DNA from: an uncultured Mycobacterium sp.
GTDB lineage: Bacteria; Actinomycetota; Actinomycetes; Mycobacteriales; Mycobacteriaceae
DNA: 64,000 nucleotides
Direction of reading: 5' to 3'
NCBI GenBank assembly: GCA_900078375.1
Contig: FLQS01000089.1
Location: 62,001-126,000, forward strand
Shown here in pieces: positions 26,480 through 36,400 of this stretch. The position numbers and the translations under genes are program-made. Each line of letters starts with the position of its first letter. Positions within the stretch are counted from its first letter, which is position 1. Below the pieces are notes generated by a model. It ran no database searches. It was not told the DNA's origin and saw only the letters and a program-made list of their open reading frames with translations.

Positions 26480-27346
26480 TCAACTGACCAGGCGCGCACC
26501 CGATAACGGGTGCAGCGCGGCCAGCGCACTGGCCTGCTGCCCGGGGATGGGTACCAACCCGGGTAGCGGCGCGTTCGGCCGGCTCTCGGTGCGGATCGCC
26601 GCGCCCGCCCTGATCCGGTCGAGCGGCGACGTCCCGGCGATCTCGACCACCGTCCAGGTTTCGGCGGCGGCTGTCGAGCTCACTGCCGCAAGCACTTCGG
26701 GAGTCTTGGCGGCGTAGGTGGTCAGGCATCCGCGCGCGTCGATCACCGACTGCCACCGCTCGCGCGCACCGTCGGCTGCCAGATCTGGCACCTGTTCTGG
26801 GTCGGCAATCGTTGCCGTCCAGCCGATTTCACGCAGATGGCTGATGAGCCGTCGCGCAGCGTTCTCGGCGGTCTGCCGCAACGGGATCTGCGCCGAGCGA
26901 CCCTGAAGTGCGCTCAGATTCAGCGCGCCACTGAAGGTCAGCCCGATCCAGGTCGTCACGTCCGCCTGACTGCTGCGGGTGGTGACCCGCACCGAATCGC
27001 ATCGCACTCCATAGCGATTGAGGTAGCCGGCCAGCAGACCGAGCGGTAGTTCACGGTCCCGGCTGTCGAGGCGCACCAACACCGTGGCAACCGCGTCAGC
27101 GCCCACCCCGTGCAGGTCGGCCGGTGCGGCCTGAATTCTCCTGCCGCGCAGCAGTACCCGCAGGCGCCGGCCGATGAGCGTGGTGAGGAAGCGGCCGCGC
27201 CACCAGAGCAACGACAGCACTGCCACCGCGGCGGCGACTCCCACCACCCACTGGTCGTTGGTGGACCGCCACGGGTAGGCCAGCACCGCCGACACGACCG
27301 CCAGCAGAACGACGGTGAGTCGCCCGGCACCTGGGATCCCGCTCAT
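26480..27346 (-). CDS. eccE3: ESX-3 membrane component EccE3
   Basis: A 288-residue EccE. Two N-terminal membrane helices (RLTVVLLAVVSAVLAYPW and VVGVAAAVAVLSLLWW) are followed by a basic linker and a soluble domain of about 220 residues. EccE sits at the periphery of the EccB-C-D-E inner membrane complex that exports EsxG/EsxH and PE/PPE proteins. It is shorter than M. tuberculosis EccE3 (about 331), mainly at the C-terminus. The start overlaps the mycP3 stop by four bases. It is the last recognised ESX-3 gene here. Confidence 0.93.
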   Translation of the reverse strand: MSGIPGAGRLTVVLLAVVSAVLAYPWRSTNDQWVVGVAAAVAVLSLLWWRGRFLTTLIGRRLRVLLRGRRIQAAPADLHGVGADAVATVLVRLDSRDRELPLGLLAGYLNRYGVRCDSVRVTTRSSQADVTTWIGLTFSGALNLSALQGRSAQIPLRQTAENAARRLISHLREIGWTATIADPEQVPDLAADGARERWQSVIDARGCLTTYAAKTPEVLAAVSSTAAAETWTVVEIAGTSPLDRIRAGAAIRTESRPNAPLPGLVPIPGQQASALAALHPLSGARLVS

Positions 27347-28725
27347 TCCAATTCCTCCTTGCGTCTGCGTGTGATGACAGTGACGGCGATGACGACGACC
27401 GCGAGCACGCCGGTCCCGATGAATGCCACCGTGCGCGGTGTGTGGTCGACCGGCGATGGCGGTGCCGGTGCCGCAATGCGTTTGGTGGCAGGCGCGGGTG
27501 CGGTGTCGCTGCCGGAGTTGATGGCCCAGGTCAGCGCTCCGACCGGATCGAGAGTTCCGGCGCCGACGAGGTTCGAGGGTGCCTGCGCGCCGTTGTGCGC
27601 GGTCGATGTCAGCCGCCGCACCACTTCGTCGGCGTGCATGTCCGGGTAGCGGCTGCGGATCAGGGCCGCCGCGCCGGCCACGTAGGCGGCGGCGAAACTC
27701 GTGCCGTCCAGCGGCGCCATCCCGCCGCGACCATCGGGCATGCCGTTGGCCAACCCGCCCGCGGCGTCATTGCTCACCGACACGATGTTCTCCCCCGGTG
27801 CGGCGATGCCCACCCATGGTCCGGCCATCGTGAAGTCGGCGGGTTGTCCGTCGGCGGTCAGCGCGGCGACGGACAAGACGTACGGCTGCCACCAGGACGG
27901 CACCGACACCGATGTCACACCCGCCCAGTTGCGGGGATCGTCACGCCGCGCCGGGTCGCCAACCGGATTCGATTCGCATTGCATTCCCGGTGCTGTCGTG
28001 GCGTCGGAATTGCCTGCGGCGGAGACGATGACGACGTCCTTGTCGATCGCGGCGTAACGCAAGGCCGCACCGAGGGTCTGCTGATCGCCGAGCCGGTCGG
28101 GCGCCAGGCAGGCGGCCGTCGAGATGTTGATGACGGTGGCGCCGAGGTCGGCGGCACGGACCACGGCGCGGGCCAGCGTCTCGATCCCCACACTGGCCTG
28201 TACCGACGCGGGGTCTTTCCCACCGGCGTTGGGCGAGAATCTCGGCGAGGTCTGCCGAATCGACAGCAGCCGCACTCCCGGGGCAACGCCGCTGAATCCG
28301 TCCGGACCGGGCTGCCCGCCGATGATCCCGGCGACCAGCGTGCCGTGGCCGTCACAATCAGTGAGACCGTCGCCGGCGGACAGGTAGTCGCCGCCGCCGA
28401 TCACGTTCGGCAGCCGCGGCCCCGGTCGTACCCCGGTGTCGATCACCGCCACCGTCTGGCCGTCGCCGCGCGAATATTCCCCGGCGCCAGCAATATTGAG
28501 CATCGTCTGATTGGCGCTCACCGCACCGACGTCACTGCCCGGCCGTATCCCGGTCGTCACACATTCAGAGCGCTGAGTCATCCCCGCCGTCGGCGCGGCT
28601 GTGCCCTGTGGCGGCGGCGCCGCCGGGTCGGCGACGGGCGGGTTGACGGCACCGGCCACCGGAGCGGTGAGCAGCAGCACCACCGCGGCAATCGCGGCGG
28701 TCCGCATCATCGATCGAGCACCCAT
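27343..28725 (-). CDS. mycP3: Mycosin-3, ESX-3 membrane-anchored subtilisin-like protease
   Basis: A 460-residue protein with a signal peptide (residues 1-26, ending PVAGA), a subtilisin domain with the catalytic triad Asp96 (AVIDTGVR), His127 (DGHGTLVAG) and Ser343 (GTSFAAAYVAGAAAL), and a C-terminal membrane anchor (AFIGTGVLAVVVIAVTVI) with a basic tail. Mycosins cap the periplasmic side of the ESX membrane complex and are needed for secretion. The start overlaps the eccD3 end by 19 bases; a second ATG six codons in is an alternative. Confidence 0.95.
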   Translation of the reverse strand: MGARSMMRTAAIAAVVLLLTAPVAGAVNPPVADPAAPPPQGTAAPTAGMTQRSECVTTGIRPGSDVGAVSANQTMLNIAGAGEYSRGDGQTVAVIDTGVRPGPRLPNVIGGGDYLSAGDGLTDCDGHGTLVAGIIGGQPGPDGFSGVAPGVRLLSIRQTSPRFSPNAGGKDPASVQASVGIETLARAVVRAADLGATVINISTAACLAPDRLGDQQTLGAALRYAAIDKDVVIVSAAGNSDATTAPGMQCESNPVGDPARRDDPRNWAGVTSVSVPSWWQPYVLSVAALTADGQPADFTMAGPWVGIAAPGENIVSVSNDAAGGLANGMPDGRGGMAPLDGTSFAAAYVAGAAALIRSRYPDMHADEVVRRLTSTAHNGAQAPSNLVGAGTLDPVGALTWAINSGSDTAPAPATKRIAAPAPPSPVDHTPRTVAFIGTGVLAVVVIAVTVITRRRKEELE

Positions 28726-30101
28726 GTGAAGATGCCGACCAGATAGACCGCCACCGGGATCAGCGACGCGTCGAGCGCGGATGCGAGGAAGCCCACCAGT
28801 CGCCGCATCGGCAGCGAATACCGTTCCGCCGAAGCGGTATCCGGATTAACGGCCACCACCACCCAGGTGGCGGTCAGCGCACCGAGAGCCACCACCGTCC
28901 ACAGCGCTGCGACGAACCGCTGATCCACAATGTAGGCGGTCAGCAGCCCACCGGTAACCAGGAAGGGCTGGGCGAGCAGCCAGCCCTTGCAGGCGGCCGT
29001 GTCCCATACCCTGGCCCGCAGCACCGCCGCGGCCGCGGCGGCCGCCACCAGATACCAGCCCCAGGCTCCCGGGCCTTCGGTTCGCCCGGCCACCACCAGC
29101 GATCCGGCCGATGACAACAGCACGCCGGCCGCGATCAGGCCGGTCTGGTGGGCTTCGCCGACGCGCACCCGGCGAGGCAGATCCGCGAGCAGCCGAGCCG
29201 CCGGGCTGGACGGCGTCGGGTCGCCGGGTGCCGGGATCACCGGTAGCGGAAACCGAGCCCACATCGCCGCGAGGCTTGGCGCCGACACGGTAATGAGCAG
29301 CGCCAGCACGATCAGCGCGCCCGCCTGCAGGACGCGGGGCAGCTGCCACAGGGCCGTGGCGGCGGCGATCAACAGCGCGCCAACGGCGATAACCGCTGCG
29401 GCCGTGAACAACCCGACGCCATCCTCGGTCTGCGTCAGGACGATGACCGACCATGCGGCCACACCCGCGGCGGCCAGCATCACGTGCGGAGCACCCCACA
29501 GTCCCGGCACGGCGAGCCAGAAGGCCGCCGCGATCGGCAGCAAGGCCGCCGCCGATACCTGGGTGGCGAGCCGAGCCGAGTGGGCACGCAGCGCCAGGCC
29601 GGCAACCGCGGTGAGGACTGCCAGCGCGCTCACGGCGTAGAGGCCGATGACCGAGGTGGTCGCGGCACGATGGGCGATCGCCGCCGCGGACAGCGCCACC
29701 ACGAAGACCGCTGCGGCCAGCCGGGCCCCCAGCTGCAGACGGTGTGGACTCCAGGGCCGCTTGCGTGCCGCGGAGAAGATCACGGCGGCGTCGGCGATGT
29801 CCTCGACCACACCGAGCGCCGTCGGCCCTGCGGGAACCGGCTGTAGGGCAAGCAGATCACCGTCGACCACTCCGACCGTATCCAGGCTCGCATCGACGCT
29901 GAACGGCGCGCCACCGATCGGGGCCAGGGTCATCGGCTCCGGCACCGACGCTTCGCCGTCGGAGTCTGGCTGTGGCACCAGCCGTTTCACCGCGGGCAGG
30001 ATCTCGCGCAGCGGCAGTTCGGCGGGCAACGCCACGTCGGTGATCCGACCGTACGCCAGAACGGCGACACGCACGATCGGCAGCACCGGTGTTTCGGTCA
30101 T
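28707..30101 (-). CDS. eccD3: ESX-3 channel-forming membrane protein EccD3
   Basis: A 464-residue protein with an N-terminal ubiquitin-like domain (about residues 8-95: VRVAVLAYGRITDVALPAEL and so on) and about eleven transmembrane helices. EccD dimers form the large membrane vestibule of each ESX protomer. Length agrees with M. tuberculosis EccD3 (about 472). An AGAGAGA purine stretch precedes the ATG. It lies 18 bases after espG3 in the conserved ESX-3 order. Confidence 0.95.
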   Translation of the reverse strand: MTETPVLPIVRVAVLAYGRITDVALPAELPLREILPAVKRLVPQPDSDGEASVPEPMTLAPIGGAPFSVDASLDTVGVVDGDLLALQPVPAGPTALGVVEDIADAAVIFSAARKRPWSPHRLQLGARLAAAVFVVALSAAAIAHRAATTSVIGLYAVSALAVLTAVAGLALRAHSARLATQVSAAALLPIAAAFWLAVPGLWGAPHVMLAAAGVAAWSVIVLTQTEDGVGLFTAAAVIAVGALLIAAATALWQLPRVLQAGALIVLALLITVSAPSLAAMWARFPLPVIPAPGDPTPSSPAARLLADLPRRVRVGEAHQTGLIAAGVLLSSAGSLVVAGRTEGPGAWGWYLVAAAAAAAVLRARVWDTAACKGWLLAQPFLVTGGLLTAYIVDQRFVAALWTVVALGALTATWVVVAVNPDTASAERYSLPMRRLVGFLASALDASLIPVAVYLVGIFTWVLDR

Positions 30102-30119
30102 CGTTGTTCTCTCTCTTGA

Positions 30120-30965
30120 TCAGATTGTGTTGCTGGAGAAGTCGCGCGTCAGCGCGGCAGCGGGGAACCACCGGCCGTCGGGCAGCGTCTCGGTGAGCCG
30201 GTCGAGAGCCAGCGCGATCGCGAACGGCGTGCCGGGTGCGAAGGTCGACAACCACTCGCCGTCGGCCGCGCGCTCCGGATTCACCAGCACGCGACCGCCC
30301 TCGGCGTCGATGATGCCGACCCCGACCTCGCTGAGATTGTGCACACCGTCGCGGGCTGAGCCGGCACGCACCTCGACATAGCTGCGTGCTCCGGTGAATA
30401 CCGACCGCACCACCGGGACCGCCGAGGCCGGGAGGCACAGGTGGTCCAGGACGGCGCCCAGATCGGCTCCGGCACGCAGCCGTTCGTCGGCCCGCACCCC
30501 GACCCGGGTAGGCAGCACGAATTCGGCGAACCTCGCCGGTGCGCGCCCCGGCAGGCCCGCGGTCACGACCGGAGCCAGCAGGGCGGGGTCGCTGATGTCG
30601 AGTTCGGTGAAGGTGACCAGTTCGCCGCTGCGCAGCGCCACGACGGTGTCCGCCCCGCGGCAGGCCACCAGCCCGCGCAGCAGGTGCGTGCCGTTGCCCC
30701 GCACGTAGCGGAGCTCCAGCCATCGCTGCGGCGCGCATACGGTGCGTATCCACCGGACCACTTCTGCGTCCACTGATCCGCCGTCCGACATCACCCGCGT
30801 GCGGGTCAGTTCCGCGCGCAACCGGGCGAGCATCGCCCCGCCCCCGCGCGGCTCGGTCAGGGGAGGCGTGATCGCCAGCACCCAGGGGAACGAGCCGGCG
30901 CCAACATTGTCGGCGACGAGCCAGGCAGCATCGGCGGTCAGCTCGACCGCGTTATGTGCGGGCAA
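30120..30965 (-). CDS. espG3: ESX-3 PE/PPE chaperone EspG3
   Basis: A 281-residue cytosolic chaperone. It starts MPAHNAVELTADAAWLVADN and contains the EspG-type core (RWLELRYVRGNGTHLLRGLVACR, later NLSEVGVGIIDAEGGRVLVNP). EspG3 binds the tip of the PPE protein in PE-PPE pairs, keeps them soluble and directs them to ESX-3; here the pair is PE5-PPE4 from the same operon. It follows esxH with a three-base gap. Confidence 0.93.
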   Translation of the reverse strand: MPAHNAVELTADAAWLVADNVGAGSFPWVLAITPPLTEPRGGGAMLARLRAELTRTRVMSDGGSVDAEVVRWIRTVCAPQRWLELRYVRGNGTHLLRGLVACRGADTVVALRSGELVTFTELDISDPALLAPVVTAGLPGRAPARFAEFVLPTRVGVRADERLRAGADLGAVLDHLCLPASAVPVVRSVFTGARSYVEVRAGSARDGVHNLSEVGVGIIDAEGGRVLVNPERAADGEWLSTFAPGTPFAIALALDRLTETLPDGRWFPAAALTRDFSSNTI

Positions 30966-30968
30966 GTC

Positions 30969-31256
30969 TCAGCCCCACTTGGCGCCTTCGGCTTGGTCGC
31001 GCGCCTGCATGGACAGCGCGTTGCTCTCGTGGGTGGTGGCCATCGCCCGGTAGGCGCGCACCAGTTCCTCCATGGCCAGGTTCCACTGGGCCTGCCAGGC
31101 CTGGTACGTGATGCCGGTGTCACCTTGCCAGGCACCCTGCAGGGCAGACTGCTCGGTGGCGATGTCGGCACCGACCGCCTGTAGCGTCCCGGCGTAGCCG
31201 GCCATATCGCCGGCATGCGCCAGCATGGCCGGGTAGTTGTACATGATCTGAGACAT
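30969..31256 (-). CDS. esxH: ESX-3 secreted WXG100 protein EsxH (TB10.4)
   Basis: A 95-residue WXG100 protein that aligns almost end to end with M. tuberculosis EsxH (MSQIMYNYPAMLAHAGDMAG; GAWQGDTGITYQAWQAQW; C-terminal EGAKWG). The W-x-G turn is Trp43-Gly45. It pairs with EsxG and is secreted by ESX-3. Of the zinc-site residues described for M. tuberculosis EsxH (His14, His70, His76, Glu77), His14, His76 and Glu77 are present but residue 70 is Arg. It starts within the esxG stop (TGATG). Confidence 0.96.
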   Translation of the reverse strand: MSQIMYNYPAMLAHAGDMAGYAGTLQAVGADIATEQSALQGAWQGDTGITYQAWQAQWNLAMEELVRAYRAMATTHESNALSMQARDQAEGAKWG

Positions 31257-31549
31257 CAGAAACCTCCGTATGTCGTTGCCGCGGCGGCGTCTTCGGCCAC
31301 GTAGGTGCCGCCGGCCTCGCCGAGGTTCACCTGGGCGATGTCGAGCAGCGAGTTGACCTTCGCGGCGACCTCGACGAACCGCGCGTGCGCGGCCTGGAAG
31401 GCGGCCGACGACTCCCCCATGTGGAAAGCCTGGGCCGACAGTGCGGCCTGCTCGGCTTGGGCGATCGTGCTGCGCATCAGCGCGGTCTTCGCGCCGAACG
31501 CGGCCTCTGCGGCCACGAGCTGCGGTATGTGTGCGTCCAGCATGCTCAC
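31256..31549 (-). CDS. esxG: ESX-3 secreted WXG100 partner EsxG
   Basis: A 97-residue helical hairpin protein that starts at GTG 31549 with a GGAGA ribosome site upstream; the start matches M. tuberculosis EsxG (MSLLDAHIPQL). It carries FHMGESSAAFQAAHARFVE around the turn and a C-terminal YVAED, the YxxxD/E secretion signal. It forms the heterodimer with EsxH that ESX-3 secretes for siderophore-based iron uptake. It lies 13 bases downstream of ppe4. Confidence 0.96.
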   Translation of the reverse strand: MSMLDAHIPQLVAAEAAFGAKTALMRSTIAQAEQAALSAQAFHMGESSAAFQAAHARFVEVAAKVNSLLDIAQVNLGEAGGTYVAEDAAAATTYGGF

Positions 31550-31562
31550 GGTATTTCTCCAA

Positions 31563-33098
31563 TCATTTTCGGTGGGTATCTGTTTCGTCCGGATCGGTAT
31601 CCCAGGTGGCCGGAAGCATTGGCATGGTGGGACGTTCGCTCATCGGGTCGGTGGCGAACTCGGTGAGGCCCGCGGCGGTGACGCTGCGAGTTCGGGTTTC
31701 GGTGCCGGCGAACCCAATCGGTCCCGCACCCCGATCCGACGATGACGTGGTCGGTTGCGGGGTCGGTTCCGCCGGCGGCCCGGTATCACTGTCGAGGTCC
31801 ATGTACTCGTCGCGGTGGCTGCGGTCCTTGACTCGCGCGGCGCGTCGGCGTTTGGCTCGTTCCTTGGCCTGCACCGCGGACACCGCGGCGGCCGCGGGCG
31901 CCGCTTCGGGGACCGGGGCCTTGTTTCCGCTGCCTTCGATCAATGTCGGGCCAGGACCGTCGTCGGGGTCGGCGCCGGCGACGGCGTAGAAGATGCCCTG
32001 TGCCGCGGGCACGGGTGCTGCCGCGGACGCGGCAGGAGCAGCCGGCGCTGCGGAGGGGGCCGGTGCCGCGGGTGCGGGCGCAGGCGCGGTAGGCGCCGTC
32101 GAAGAGATCGGCCAGAGGCTCTGCTGCGGTTGGGCCGGGATGGCAACCGGTTCGGCGGCGACGTCGGGTGCGGGCATGTTCGGCTGCAGCGCCAGCAGCC
32201 CCAGTAAGGGCAGCGCAGCGGCCGCCAGCGCCGGAATCAGCAGCGGCGAGGCGAACGCCAGGCCCCAGGTGGTCCAGCCGACCGGTTGCAGGATTGCCTG
32301 ATAGACGAGTGCAGACAGCAGCGGCCCCCACGTCGCCCACGCCTGGGCCGGATTGGTCAGGAAGTCGACGATCATCTGCTGGATGCTCTGCACCGGATGC
32401 GTGAGGAAGTCCCAGATCAGATCGCCATCCGGAAGCGACTTGACGTAGGCCTCGAGCAGCTGAATCAACCAGTTCGAATTGGTGAGTGCGGAACCGGAGT
32501 CACTGGCCTGAGCCTGCGAGACGCTCGACGCATCCATCCCCGACATCGCCTCTGATCCCGGCAAGACAATCGTCGGGGCCGGCGCGGTCTGCGGCGCCGC
32601 GGCCAGCGCGGTACCGGCGACGGCCTGATAGACACTCATCGCGGTGGCGGCCTGGATCCACATCCGAACGTAATCAGCCTCGTTGACGGCGATCGGGATC
32701 GTGTTGATACCGAAGAAGTTGGTGGCCATCAGCACCCCGTGCACGGTGTGGTTGGCAGCCAGTTCGGGCAGCGTCGGCATGGTGGCCAGTGCGGTGCTGT
32801 ACCCGGCGGCAGCCGTTTGATGCTGGGCGGCGGCAGCGGCGCTGTTCGCGCTGGCCTGCTCCAGCCAAGCCAGATAGGGCGCGTGCGCCGTCACGTACTG
32901 CTCGGCGCTGGGGCCTTGCCACGCACCAGCCTGGACCACTGCCAGTATCTGAGTGAGTTCTGCTGCCGCGGAAGAGTATTCGGTGCTCAGCACCTGCCAT
33001 GCCGAGGCCGCGGCCAGCAGCTCACCGGCACCGGGACCGGCACTCAGCAGTGCCGAGTGCACTTCCGGTGGTGAAGCAAGCCAGATCGGCGCGGTCAT
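31563..33098 (-). CDS. ppe4: PPE4, PPW-subfamily ESX-3 substrate
   Basis: A 511-residue PPE protein. The PPE domain fills residues 1-180 (IWLASPPEVHSALL with Pro-Pro-Glu at 10-12, GAWQGPSAEQYVTAH). An Ala/Pro-rich central part with hydrophobic helices follows. The C-terminus has the PPW signature, GFAGTETR then PMLPATW. PPE4 pairs with PE5, is chaperoned by EspG3 and exported by ESX-3 to the envelope, where it is implicated in mycobactin-dependent iron use. It starts in the PE stop codon (TGATG at 33096-33100). Confidence 0.93.
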   Translation of the reverse strand: MTAPIWLASPPEVHSALLSAGPGAGELLAAASAWQVLSTEYSSAAAELTQILAVVQAGAWQGPSAEQYVTAHAPYLAWLEQASANSAAAAAQHQTAAAGYSTALATMPTLPELAANHTVHGVLMATNFFGINTIPIAVNEADYVRMWIQAATAMSVYQAVAGTALAAAPQTAPAPTIVLPGSEAMSGMDASSVSQAQASDSGSALTNSNWLIQLLEAYVKSLPDGDLIWDFLTHPVQSIQQMIVDFLTNPAQAWATWGPLLSALVYQAILQPVGWTTWGLAFASPLLIPALAAAALPLLGLLALQPNMPAPDVAAEPVAIPAQPQQSLWPISSTAPTAPAPAPAAPAPSAAPAAPAASAAAPVPAAQGIFYAVAGADPDDGPGPTLIEGSGNKAPVPEAAPAAAAVSAVQAKERAKRRRAARVKDRSHRDEYMDLDSDTGPPAEPTPQPTTSSSDRGAGPIGFAGTETRTRSVTAAGLTEFATDPMSERPTMPMLPATWDTDPDETDTHRK

Positions 33099-33409
33099 CA
33101 GCCTCCCCGTGCAATCAGATAGGAGGCCGCCGCACCCGCGTCGGTCGTGGCGTAGCCGGTACCCGACTCGCCTACCGCAATACCCGACCGCCCCAGTTCG
33201 GTGACGCCTTGGGCAGCCGTGGCGGCGTGCTCGAGGCCTTGCGCGCTGAATCCCGCGGCGGTCTGTAGCGAGACGGGGTCGGCCGCAGGGGGAACCACCG
33301 TGGTGATCAACGGTGTGGCGGCGGCGTGCACAGCGGCCAGCCGTGCGGTCAAGGCCTCTACCGCGGCGCTGGCCGAGGCCAGCCCCTCGGGAATGACACG
33401 TAGGGTCAT
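33098..33409 (-). CDS. pe5: PE5, ESX-3 PE protein
   Basis: A 103-residue PE-domain protein. It has the helical hairpin fold and the general secretion signal YATTD (YxxxD/E) near residue 88. The Pro-Glu pair is at residues 7-8 (VIPEGLASAS). It forms a dimer with PPE4 for export. The start overlaps the eccC3 stop by four bases (ATGA). Confidence 0.93.
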   Translation of the reverse strand: MTLRVIPEGLASASAAVEALTARLAAVHAAATPLITTVVPPAADPVSLQTAAGFSAQGLEHAATAAQGVTELGRSGIAVGESGTGYATTDAGAAASYLIARGG

Positions 33410-36400
33410 GACAGGTTGTCCTCTCCGAAGCGAGTCCGAGATGCGCTGTGCGCGTGGGCGAATGGATTGACGAGCTGAATATGGTCGACGCCGTCGCTGT
33501 CGCCGAGCACCATTCCGCGGCCGACGGGCATCCTGGTGAACCGGTGCCCGCGGATCTTGGCGCCGTCGGCGGGATTGCCCGACAACATCACCACCGTTGA
33601 CTGCAGGTCGCTCATCCGGCGCAGCAGTGGGTTGGTCATCAGTGCGTGCGCCGATCCACCGGCCCGCCCGGTGACGATGACCCGCAGACCGAGATCACCT
33701 GCTGCCGAGAGCAATCCGAGTAGTGGTGTCCACGGCCGGTGTCCGGCGTACGGACCGCTCAGCGCCGGGCCGTCCGGGATCTGGTCGACGTCATCGACGA
33801 TCAGATAGTGGGTGTGGGCTGACCCCGTCTGGTCGCGATAGTTCCAGGTGGCCAGTTCTGCTGCGGACGTGCCGGCCTGGGGCCGGCGCTGTTCGACCAG
33901 TGCCGCAAGTCCCATCACAGCCGGGGTGACCCGGTCGATGTTCGCGCTGTACTCGTTGTCGGCGAACAACGGCTCGTCGACGAGATGCAGGCGCCGGTCG
34001 AAGACCGTGAACGCGACGTCCGAGGCAGTCGAGTTCTCCCGGATGGTGCGGATCAGATGGCGCAGCAGTGTGGTCTTACCGGACTTGCTGTCGCCGCACA
34101 CCATCAACAAGGGATGCTCGGCGAAGTCATGTACCACCGCGGCGAGATCGAGCTCGCGCTGCCCCAGCACGACCCGTTCGCCCCCGCGGAACAACGGCGC
34201 CACCGTGGCAGGCTCCAGGTCGGCGGGCAACAGCCGCACGGGCGGCGCCTGCAGTCCGGGGTAAGCGGCGTTGATCGCCGGTATCTGCGCCACATCGGGC
34301 TCGGCGAACAGGAAGTGCTCTCCCGCCATGGTCAGCCCGCGACCCGGCTGGTCGTGCGGCACCGATTCGGCGGGCCGGCGCAGTCCGTCGGTCGCCCGCA
34401 CGTTGCTGTCGCGCGGATCGGGCAGGCGCAGCTCCAGTCGCAGGCCGAGCCCGTCGCGCATCGCCAGCGGGACCTCCAGCCAGTTCGGCGTGGTGACCAC
34501 GACGTGGATACCGTGTGCCAGGCCGGTATTGGCCAGTTCGGTGACGACGGCCAGCAGCGGGTTGCGGGTGTTGAACTGGTCGGTGTTGTCGCGACCGAAC
34601 GCGTAGAGGTTGTCGATCACCAGGAACACCTCGCCGTACTCGTCCTGGTGGCCGCCCTGTCCGCCGGCATTACGCTGACGCGAGCGCAGCAACTGCTCCA
34701 GTTCGCCGAACGTACGCCGGATCCGCTCGGGTTCCAGTGGCGAGGCGACACTGCCCACATGGGCCAGGCCGTCCAGGTCGCGAAGCCGCCCGCCGCCGTA
34801 GTCCAGGCAGTAGAACGTGACGTCACGCGGCGAATGAAGTGCCGCGGCCGACAACACGAATGTCATCAGCGCGGTGGACTTTCCGGACTTCGCGCCGCCG
34901 TGGATCAGCATGTTGCCCGCCGAGGAACCGGCCTCGAAGATCAGCGGGTCGCGGCGCATCTCGAAGGGACGGTCGATCTCGCCGAGTGGCCAGCGCCACT
35001 GCCGCGGCGTCACCGCGGCGCCCGCCAGCACCCCGTCCAGCGGCAGTGATTCGTCGAGCGGCGGCAGCCACAGCGCGGGCGCCTTCGGGCCGTACTGGGC
35101 CAGCTGCTCGCCGATGGTGGTGATCAGCTTGCGGGGCACTGCCATCGGGACGAGCTCGGCGTCGGAGCGCACCACGATGTCCTCGTCCAGCGCCGCCGGA
35201 CCGGCCGTGAATGCCACCGGCTCTGGCGCCGCAGGCACCACATACGACGTGACGGGCCGTGGCGGGTCGTAGATTCCGTCGACATAGGTGCTGCGGAATT
35301 TGATCGGTGCGGCTCCCGGTGAGGGCACCAGAAAGCCGACTCCCTTGTGTTCCTTGCCCGATTCGATGTGATAGGCGTCCTCGACGCCGATGATCTGCCG
35401 GGACGCCGCGGCGCTGGCCACTTTGAGACCGATCCGGTAGGAGGTGTTCTTGTCGATATCGCGGATGCGGCCGATGTCGAGGGTCTGCGATGCGAACAGG
35501 ATGTGGATCCGGAACGAGCGTCCCTTGCGGGCGACATAGTCGAACAACTCGGCGTATTCCGGGTGTTCGGCCAGCATCAGGGTGAACTCGTCGGCGACCA
35601 CGAACAGCGTGGGCAGCGGCGGCAGGTCGATCCCCGCCTCTTCGGCAGCCGGCCGGGCCGCCTCGTACTCGGTTACCGAACCGAAGGCGCTGCCCTGCAC
35701 GCGCCGCCCGAAATCGCGCAACAGGCTCTCCCGGCGAGCCACCTCACCGCGCAGGGTGTCGGCGAACCGGTCGGCCAGGGATTTCTTCTCGGCCATGTTG
35801 GATATCACCGCGACCACCTGGGGGAAGTTGCGGAAGATATCGGCTCCGGCCTCACCCTTGAAGTCGACGTAGATCACGATGAGTCGCTCGGCGGAGTGTG
35901 TTGTCAACAGCGACAACAGGATCGACATCAGCGTCTGGGACTTGCCGGAGCCGGTCATACCGATCATCAGGCCGTGCGGACCCATCCCGCCTTCGGCCTC
36001 GTCCTTGAGATCGAAGTACAGCGGCACCCCGGTCGCGGTCACACCGATCGGCACCCGCAACTCCTCGTCGCGCAGGCGCGGCGTCCAGACATCGGCCACG
36101 TCGAGTGCCGAGGCGTCGGGAATGCCCATCAGCGTGGTGAAGCTCGCACCCCGGGTGGCCGGTGAGCGCAGCCCGGCGTGCGTCGGATTGGAGTCCCACC
36201 GCGCCAGTCCGCGGGCCAGGTGGACCGCCTCGGCTTGTGACATCTGGTCGGCTTGGTCGACATACGGTTGCCAGCCGCCGGTTTCCCAGCGTTGGATCGA
36301 TCCGTCGGCGACCAGCAGGACCGGCCGTTCCGGGTCGGGGTACTGGCCCGCTCGCGGGGCGGAAGCTGCTGCGGCGGTGTAGATCACCGTGACCCCGGAC

